A stretch of DNA of 64,000 nt from Chionoecetes opilio (Eukaryota; Arthropoda; Malacostraca; Decapoda; Majidae), in assembly GCA_016584305.1 (NCBI GenBank), contig JACEEZ010023736.1:143438-207437 (forward strand), given 5' to 3'. The notes beneath the pieces are model-generated. The model did not search any database. It saw only the letters and a program-made list of their open reading frames with translations, and was not told the origin of the DNA. The position numbers were made by a program, and so were the translations under genes. This document shows positions 58,491 to 64,000 of this stretch, piece after piece (positions within the stretch are counted from its first letter, which is position 1; every line of letters begins with the position of its first letter).

Positions 58491-58929
58491 CAAGCACAGT
58501 TAGCACACAAGATAATTCCCTTTGCTACAAGAACATCATATCACATCAAGTTACATCCCACTTCACTCACATACTCCCACATTCTATCTTCATATTTAAC
58601 AGTGGGTCCTTCTCTCCCATGTTAGGATTATCATGCTGTCGAGAAGTCACACTCATATCTCTTCTCTCATCATACACTCTAATGATCTCTCAACTTTCTT
58701 ACACAGTTCCTCATCCCACTCCTTACTGCCATACTTACATAGAATAAGGACCAGAGATATCGACATAAATACCTTCTTAACTCTATTCTCAGTGTTCCTG
58801 ATTTTCTCTTCGTGATGTGTCGACCATTTGAGACTTACTATACAAAACCAGTGTGGCCTTGGGTGGGGGGAAGGGGGGGGGGTTGGCTGTCTGTACCATG
58901 CCAGCCCCACTGTGAGGCACTAAGGGCAG

Positions 58930-59045
58930 TGTATCACCCGTGTGTGGGGCGGGGCAGCACCTCATAGTAGTGTGAGGGGTGGGGCAGCACCTTATAGTGT
59001 GTGTGTGGGGCGGGGCAGCACCTCATAGTAGTGTGTGAGGGGAGT
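58930..59045. repeat. Short tandem repeat of GGGGCAGCACCT
   Basis: Three units of about 45-50 bp with GTGTGGGGCGGGGCAGCACC and TCATAGTAGTGTG. Confidence 0.75.
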
Positions 59046-59600
59046 TAAAAGGACAGAAAGATATCCAAATGCCTGTGTAATGGTAGTTCTGTAAGAGACT
59101 TTGTAGCAGAAATTTAGAGGCATGTTTGAAATGGATCTACAGAGCTTGTTCTACTGCTACTACTGTTCTACCTGTTCTGAAGGAGTTTGTAGCAGAAATT
59201 TAGAGGCATGTGTGAAATGGGGGTAGTTTGAAGGACTGAAAGATATCCTAATGCCTATGTACTGGTAGTTTTGTGAAGGAGTTTATAGCAGAAATTTAAA
59301 GGTACTGTATGTTTGAAATGGATCTACAGAGCTTTCTAATTGTACATTGTGTTGTGTTACCATTATATTATCATCATCCATTTTATGTACCCGTTTCTAT
59401 CTTGCTTTTAAAGGTAACATAATAGTGCCAGCATTGGAGCTAACAGAAGTGTATTGGCACTGGAAGGCAATGAAGTGGCTGCCAATACAGAAGGTAGGTC
59501 TACTTTACTATCATTACCTGCTTCTTTATATTTGATAGGGGGCGTGGTTGAGTCTCACAAGTGTGTTGGTGTGGTGAGGAAGGGGTGAGGGGTGGTGTTG
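59046..59600. other. No supported gene
   Basis: A two-copy repeat (AGAAATTTAGAGGCATG at about 59,110 and 59,194) and an exon-like segment at 59,413-59,492 bounded by an acceptor-like and a GTAGGT donor-like sequence. It encodes no recognisable peptide. Confidence 0.4.
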
Positions 59601-59609
59601 TGGTCATGA

Positions 59610-59850
59610 TGGAGGAGGAGGAGGAGGAGGAGGAGGAGGAGGAGGAATATACAAAGGAATACAAAGGAAGAACAGACAGCTAAAAGAAGTAGTAGTGTAG
59701 GAGGAGGAGAGGAAGAGGGACACAATAGAAAGGAAGGAAGGAGAAGAGAAGGAGAAAGGGAAGAAAGGAAAGGAAGAACGGAAGGAAGGTTACAAGGAGG
59801 AGGAGGAGGAGGAGGAGGAGGAGGAGGAGGAGGAGGAGGAAGGGGTGACG
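59610..59850. repeat. (GGA)n tracts downstream of PGD
   Basis: GGAGGAGGAGG runs at 59,610-59,645 and 59,795-59,840, separated by GAAGG-rich DNA. They lie in the 3' flank or 3' UTR of PGD on the minus strand. Confidence 0.85.
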
Positions 59851-59872
59851 TAGAGGGGTCCGCACATCCCCT

Positions 59873-62071
59873 TTAGGCATCGTAGGTGGTGGCTGACACA
59901 TCGCCTCCCGTGCCAGTCCAGTTGGTGTGGTGGAACTTGCCCGGGGAGGCTGCCAGCTCGTACGTGTGTGCTCCAAAGTAATCCCTCTGGGCCTGGGGAA
60001 GGAGGAAGGAAGGGAAAGTTAGGCTGAGGGTTAGAACACACACCGGGCAGGCCAAGGAAGACATGGAGGCAGTGTGTTGAAGAGGATCTGGCAGCATTGG
60101 GCATTGAAGAGGTTGAGGCAATGGATAGAGATAATTAGAAGCGTATCATCGACCCTCTAACCTCATAAGACATTACGGGAAAATATGACTTTAAACAGAA
60201 AGATGATGATGATGATATTTCGAGACACACACAGACACACATCCTGTTAGATTGCACAGGTTATGATAGTAAGGCTAGACAAGAGTTCACAGATAAGTTT
60301 GTCACAAGTTTTAAGACTCCGTTTATCACACAACTTATAAATTCATCACAGGTTGAAAGCATGCTGCCTGTGTTCAATTACATATCTGTCACAGGTTATC
60401 AGCTATAGTGGACGGGCCGCCTTGTCCCACATACTACATTGTCACAAGCTTCAACTATATTTCCCCTTTCTCATCTTTCTAAGCCTTATTCGTGATCCTT
60501 ACGTCCTCTCTCTTATCCTCCAACTAACCCTACTGATACATATCCCAAAACATAACCAGTTTCTACACTCCTAAACACAAAAAATTACCTAAGTTCATGT
60601 CCCCTTTCTCATCTTTTTAAGCCTTATTCGTGATCCTTAACTCCTCTCCCTCTTAATAAACCCCTAACTAACCCTACTGATACATATCCCAAAACATAAC
60701 CAGTTTCTACACTCCTAAACACAAAAAATTACCTAAGTTCATGTCCCCTTTCTCATCTTTTTAAGCCTTATTCGTGATCCTTAACTCCTCTCCCTCTTAT
60801 AAAACCCCTAACTAACCCTACTGATTTTATTCCCAATACATAACCCAATTCTTCCTTCCTAAACACAAAAAATAACCTAAGTTCATGTCCCTTTTTTCAT
60901 CTTTATAAGCCTCATTCATGATCCTTACGTCCTTTCCCTTATCCTCTAACTAACTCTATTGATACATATCCCAAAATATAACCCATTTCTTCACTCCTAA
61001 ACACAAAACAAAACATATTACCCCTATTTCTTCACTCCCAAACACAAAACACGTCCCTCACCTGAATCAAGTTGGCAGGCAGGACACCCGAGCGGTACCC
61101 ATCGTAGAACGCCAGGGCCGAGTTGAACGCCGGCGCCGGGATGCCGAGGAGAGCGCTCTGGGCCACCACCGCCCGCCACCCGTCCTGACACTGCCCCACC
61201 GCGTCCCGGAAGAAGTTATCCAGGAGCAGGTTGGTGAGGTGAGGGTTGGTGTCGAAAGCATCCTTGATCTTACCCAGGAATGCGCTGAAAAGGGGGAGGG
61301 ATTGGTTAGTTTGGTGGTGTGGTGTGGTGTGGTGTGGTGTGGTGTGGTGTGGTGTGGTGTGGTGTGGTGTGTGTGGTGTGGTGTGGTGTGTTGTGCCTGT
61401 TGTGGTGTTGTGTTGTGTGGTGTGGTGTGGTGTGGTGTGGTGTGGTGTGGTGTGGTGTGGTGTGTTGTGCCTGTTGTGGTGTGGTGTGGTGTGGTGTGGT
61501 GTGGTGTGGTGTGGTGTGGTGTGGTGTGGTGTGGTTTGGTGTGGTGTGTTGTGCCTGTTGTGGTGTTGTGTGGTGTGGTGTGGTGTGTTGTGGTTTTGTT
61601 AAAGAGGGGAAGTACTGGTTAGTTTGATAGTGATTTATCTACAACTAGGTAAACAAACAGCTGGATAAATACAAAAAAACACAATACATACATAGTAGAT
61701 TCACTTGGAATAAAATCATAAGTAAGAAAAATTGTAAGAGCAAGAAAGAAAACAAGAATCAGAGAATAATAGAAGGGTGTAAACATAAGATTAGGAAGGA
61801 TGTTACGTACACACAACTCCCTTTCTGGCACTCTTCTATCCCATCATTCACCACCCTATTTGTGAACCAGTTTCTCCCTATTTCTTTTCTATATCTACGC
61901 ATTTCCAGTTTGAATCCGTTACTTCTTGTTTTTACAATAATCGCATTTCGCTACCTATCTACCTGCCTATCTTTTTTGAATCTACAGTAAAATCTCTCAT
62001 ATTCGGACTAATTGGGCCAAGGAGTGGTCCGAGTAATGCAAGGATCCGAATAATGGGGGGATATTTATATA

Positions 62072-62108
<37 letters not shown>

Positions 62109-62813
62109 AGGTGAATATACATATAGCTAGGAAATTTCGACCCCTTAAAAAAAAAAAAAAAAAAAAAATAAATCAATAAATAAAAAAGGAGGAAAAAAAA
62201 AAGGAGGTCCGAATAAAGAGGGTCCGAATACGAGGGGTTTTACTGTACGTTTTTCCACACACCTGCGAATGATACAGCCGCCGCGCCACATGAGGGCGAT
62301 GCCGCCGTAGTTGAGGTTCCAGCCGAACTTGGCGGCCGCCTCCCTCAGCAGCATGAAGCCCTGGGCGTAGGACACAATCTTGCTGGCGTAGAGGGCCTGT
62401 AGAGGGGACACAGAGAGGGGACTATTAGAGGGGATACAGGGGGAAGGAAAGGGGAATTAGAGGGGATACAGGGGGAAGGAAGGGGGAATTAGAGGGGATA
62501 CAGGGGGAAGGAAGGGGGAATGAGGCAAGTAAGGTTCAAAACAATAAAGTGAACAGAATATAAATGCTCTCTCTCTCTCTCTCTCTCTCCAACACACACT
62601 CTCTCTCTAACACACTCTTTCTAACACACTCTCTCTCTCTAATATACACTCTCTCTAACACATACTCTCTCTCTAACACACACACACACATTATCTCTCT
62701 CTCTCTCTCTAACCCCTCACCTTCCTGATGTTCTCCACAAACTCCTTCTTGTCTCCAGAATAGGCAGCCTTCTCGGGACCCTTCAGCACATTACTGGCCT
62801 TCATGCGCTCGTC
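59873..62813 (-). CDS. PGD: 6-phosphogluconate dehydrogenase, decarboxylating (C-terminal exons)
   Basis: Cytosolic enzyme of the oxidative pentose phosphate pathway: 6-phosphogluconate plus NADP+ gives ribulose 5-phosphate, CO2 and NADPH. Four minus-strand exons: 62,813-62,721 ([20 protein letters not shown]), 62,396-62,263 ([29 protein letters not shown]), 61,284-61,062 ([19 protein letters not shown] block, ending LPANLIQ), 59,992-59,873 ([29 protein letters not shown], ending TTYDA and TAA). Phases 0, 2, 0 and all GT-AG sites agree. The exons give 189 residues, about the last 40% of a roughly 480-residue enzyme: the all-helical domain and C-terminal tail. CIIRS and the [10 protein letters not shown] block carry substrate-phosphate-binding Arg and His residues known from the family. 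The NADP-binding and catalytic-Lys exons lie beyond the right edge. No frame damage is visible, so the gene looks functional. Confidence 0.96.
60040..60170 (+). pseudogene. LINE C-terminal fragment in a PGD intron
   Basis: CGGGCAGGCCAAGGAAGACA through GAAGAGGTTGAGGC matches 34,093-34,173 and encodes [20 protein letters not shown]. Followed by a GATGATGAT tail near 60,203. Confidence 0.75.
60223..60411 (+). pseudogene. LINE-like C-terminal fragment (HILLDC motif)
   Basis: An open stretch [18 protein letters not shown] and [11 protein letters not shown] ending in a stop resembles the Cys/His-containing end of R1/jockey-type LINE proteins (H.LL.C..Y...R..F). Alternative: chance. Confidence 0.45.
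60441..61050. repeat. 144-bp tandem repeat in a PGD intron
   Basis: About four units. CTAAACACAAAAAATTACCT-type junctions recur at 60,571, 60,715 and 60,859 (144-bp steps) and then at 60,997 (138). Each unit contains CATCTTTTTAAGCCTTATTC and GATACATATCCCAAAA. Confidence 0.85.
61312..61600. repeat. (GGTGT)n pentanucleotide microsatellite in a PGD intron
   Basis: Nearly pure GGTGT repeats interrupted three times by TTGTGCCTGTTGTGGTG. It starts about 28 bp from the acceptor of the 61,284 exon. Confidence 0.92.
61800..61975 (-). pseudogene. LINE fragment (same family as 62,873-63,140)
   Basis: The reverse complement encodes [20 protein letters not shown] and RVVND, close to GLKLEKRRFRKEIGKNWFTN of the relic at 62,873. 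Confidence 0.7.
61985..62245. mobile_element. pogo/Tigger-like MITE
   Basis: CAGTAAAATCTCTCATATTC then GGAC at the left and GTCCGAATACGAGGGGTTTT then ACTG at the right, TA on both sides (61,983-61,984 and 62,246-62,247). The interior is poly-A rich. These ends match the CAGTA...TTCGGACC pattern of pogo-type elements. It ends 18 bp from a PGD exon. Confidence 0.85.
62400..62525. repeat. 34-bp tandem repeat and CT microsatellite in a PGD intron
   Basis: Three units of GAGGGGATACAGGGGGAAGG plus AAGGGGAATTA. From 62,572 to 62,712 the intron continues with (CT)n and ACACACTCTCTC repeats. Confidence 0.85.
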
Positions 62814-62872
62814 CTGGGGGAGAGAGCGAGGGTGAACAGTGGCGGCAACATAGTTATCAATGGGGGGAGACA

Positions 62873-63140
62873 TTGGGGGGTAACGGACTCAAGCTGGAAA
62901 AGCGTAGATTTAGAAAGGAAATAGGGAAAAACTGGTTCACAAATAAGGTGGTGAATGAATGGAATGGTTTCAGTAGACAGGTAGTTAGTGCGGAGTCATT
63001 AGGGAGCTTTAAAGAGAGGCTGGATAGGTTCATGGATGGGGAAGAAAGGTGGATGTAGGTAGTGTTAGGTGACAGGAACTACCACGTGTAGGCCTCGCGG
63101 CCTCTTGTAGCTTTCTTATTTTCTTATGTTCTTATGTGAC
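62873..63140 (+). pseudogene. CR1/jockey-like LINE 3' fragment
   Basis: An open stretch of about 60 residues, LKLEKRRFRKEIGKNWFTNK, VVNEWNGFSRQVVSAESLGS, FKERLDRFMDG, matches the C-terminus of CR1/jockey reverse transcriptases (VV..WN.LP..VV.A.S...FK..LD). After the stop, a 3' UTR ends TTCTTATTTTCTTATGTTCT. 5'-truncated and inactive. Confidence 0.8.
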
Positions 63141-63159
63141 GAGGTGAATATTGGGGTTT

Positions 63160-63300
63160 GTTAGTGTTTGTTAGGGGGTACATTAGTGTTTGTTAGGGGT
63201 ACATTAGTGTTTGTTAGTGTTTGTTAGGGGTACATTAGTGTCTGTTAGTGTTTGTTAGGGGTACATTAGTGTTTGTTAGTGTTTGTTAGGGGATACAAGG
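63160..63300. repeat. TTAGTGTTTGTTAGGGGTACA tandem repeat
   Basis: Irregular units of about 22-38 bp built from TTAGTGTTTG and TTAGGGGTACA. Confidence 0.85.
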
Positions 63301-63404
63301 GGGGGTATTACTTATGGGGAAGAAATCATGTAAATACCCAAGAAGAAGTAGTGGTGCTAAAGGAGGTTTTTGGGGAGGTTTATATTGTTGTTTACTAGTA
63401 TTAT

Positions 63405-63560
63405 AGAGAAGGGAAGGGAAGGGAAGGGAAGGTATGGGAAGGGAAGGGAAGGGAAGGGAAGGGGAAAGATAGGAAAGGGAAGGGATGGGAGGGAAAGGGA
63501 AAGATAGGGAAGGGAAGGGAAGGGAAGGAAAAGAAGGGAAGGGAAAGGAAAGGAAATGAA
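63405..63560. repeat. (GGGAA)n tract
   Basis: GGGAAGGGAAGGGAA repeats with small interruptions. The Pro/Phe/Leu-rich minus frame is an artefact. Confidence 0.9.
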
Positions 63561-63697
63561 GGGAACTGAATGTTTGTCATGGGAAGTCACAGTCAGGTTC
63601 TATTATCTGTATATTCTGTATTGGAGATCAGTGGGGGAATCCTATCTAAAGCTCAAAAAGGGAAAGTAAAGAATCTAACAACTGCTTGAGAGTGTAA

Positions 63698-63879
63698 AGG
63701 CTGATTCACACTGCCGTTTTTTCGGCCTTTTTATCTGACGAGAAGGGGTCTGGGGCTGGGGCTGGTGTCATGATCGCAATAGGTTTTCAACAAAAATCAC
63801 ACACCGATCGCTCGGTCTTTCAAGAGACTGACTTCTCGTCAGATAAAAATGCCGAAAAAACGCCAGTGTGAATCAGCCT
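63698..63879. mobile_element. PIF/Harbinger-like MITE with TAA target duplication
   Basis: AGGCTGATTCACACTGCCGT at the left and the complement ending CAGTGTGAATCAGCCT at the right. Arms run about 45 bp to TTATCTGACGAGAA. TAA flanks both sides (63,695-63,697 and 63,880-63,882), the 3-bp TWA-type site of PIF/Harbinger. Confidence 0.8.
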
Positions 63880-64000
63880 TAAGGATAACAGAAATGTCAC
63901 TCAAAGAGGACACAGTAGGAATATAAGAAAAAAGATCAAGAAAGATGTGAGGCAATAGTTTTCCAGACAGCAATACAACAGTGGACTATACTGCCGGAAC

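Noticed and set aside
59413..59492. Internal exon bounded by acceptor-like and GTAGGT donor-like sites on plus
   Set aside because: The encoded peptide matches nothing I recognise, and no neighbouring exons are visible.

Overview
The window is eukaryotic nuclear DNA, most likely from an arthropod and plausibly a decapod crustacean. The evidence is AACCT/TTAGG-type repeats, spliced genes with GT-AG introns, very dense microsatellites and minisatellites, tRNA-derived SINEs, and many small inverted-repeat DNA transposons (MITEs). No bacterial operon, CRISPR array or prophage is present. The species call is inference.

Genes are few. (1) Two paralogous minus-strand RING-finger genes (about 15.2-17.6 kb and 35.5-37.3 kb) share the same three-exon layout: a Gln-rich exon, a RING plus helical exon, and a short last exon. 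(2) An FG-nucleoporin-like gene fragment on the minus strand (about 33.0-34.5 kb) has a SINE inserted in its repeat-coding exon. (3) The last four exons of 6-phosphogluconate dehydrogenase lie on the minus strand (59,873-62,813); the rest of the gene lies beyond the right edge. Several long open frames are artefacts of tandem repeats whose unit contains no stop codon.

Layout. 1-5.5 kb: foldback and piggyBac-like elements carrying a 30-bp telomere-like array, then a solo-LTR-like insertion inside a G-rich minisatellite. 5.5-14.9 kb: that G-rich, almost C-free minisatellite. 15.2-18.4 kb: RING copy 1 and flanks. 18.7-26 kb: a decayed Tc1-like transposon, AT-rich DNA, a SINE and a TIR element. 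25.7-31.5 kb: a duplicated block (partner at 51.9-55.9 kb) split by a 3.9-kb TIR element with a LINE relic. 32-35 kb: a mariner-type MITE, the nucleoporin-like fragment and transposon relics. 35.5-43.9 kb: RING copy 2 and a 5.3-kb array of a 36-bp satellite. 45-52 kb: foldback elements and a hAT element with an 8-bp target duplication that itself holds three inverted-repeat insertions. 52-59.8 kb: the partner duplicated block, a SINE, MITEs and purine-rich repeats. 59.9-64 kb: PGD with repeat-filled introns.

The most informative feature is the RING paralogue pair. The two copies act as filled and empty sites for each other. They show two MITE insertions with target-site duplications, one intronic MITE lying in opposite orientation at the same site, a coding Gln-repeat expansion in copy 1, and a 5.3-kb satellite in copy 2 where copy 1 has a single unit fragment. 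No new enzymatic or defence system is visible. The novelty lies in repeat dynamics.
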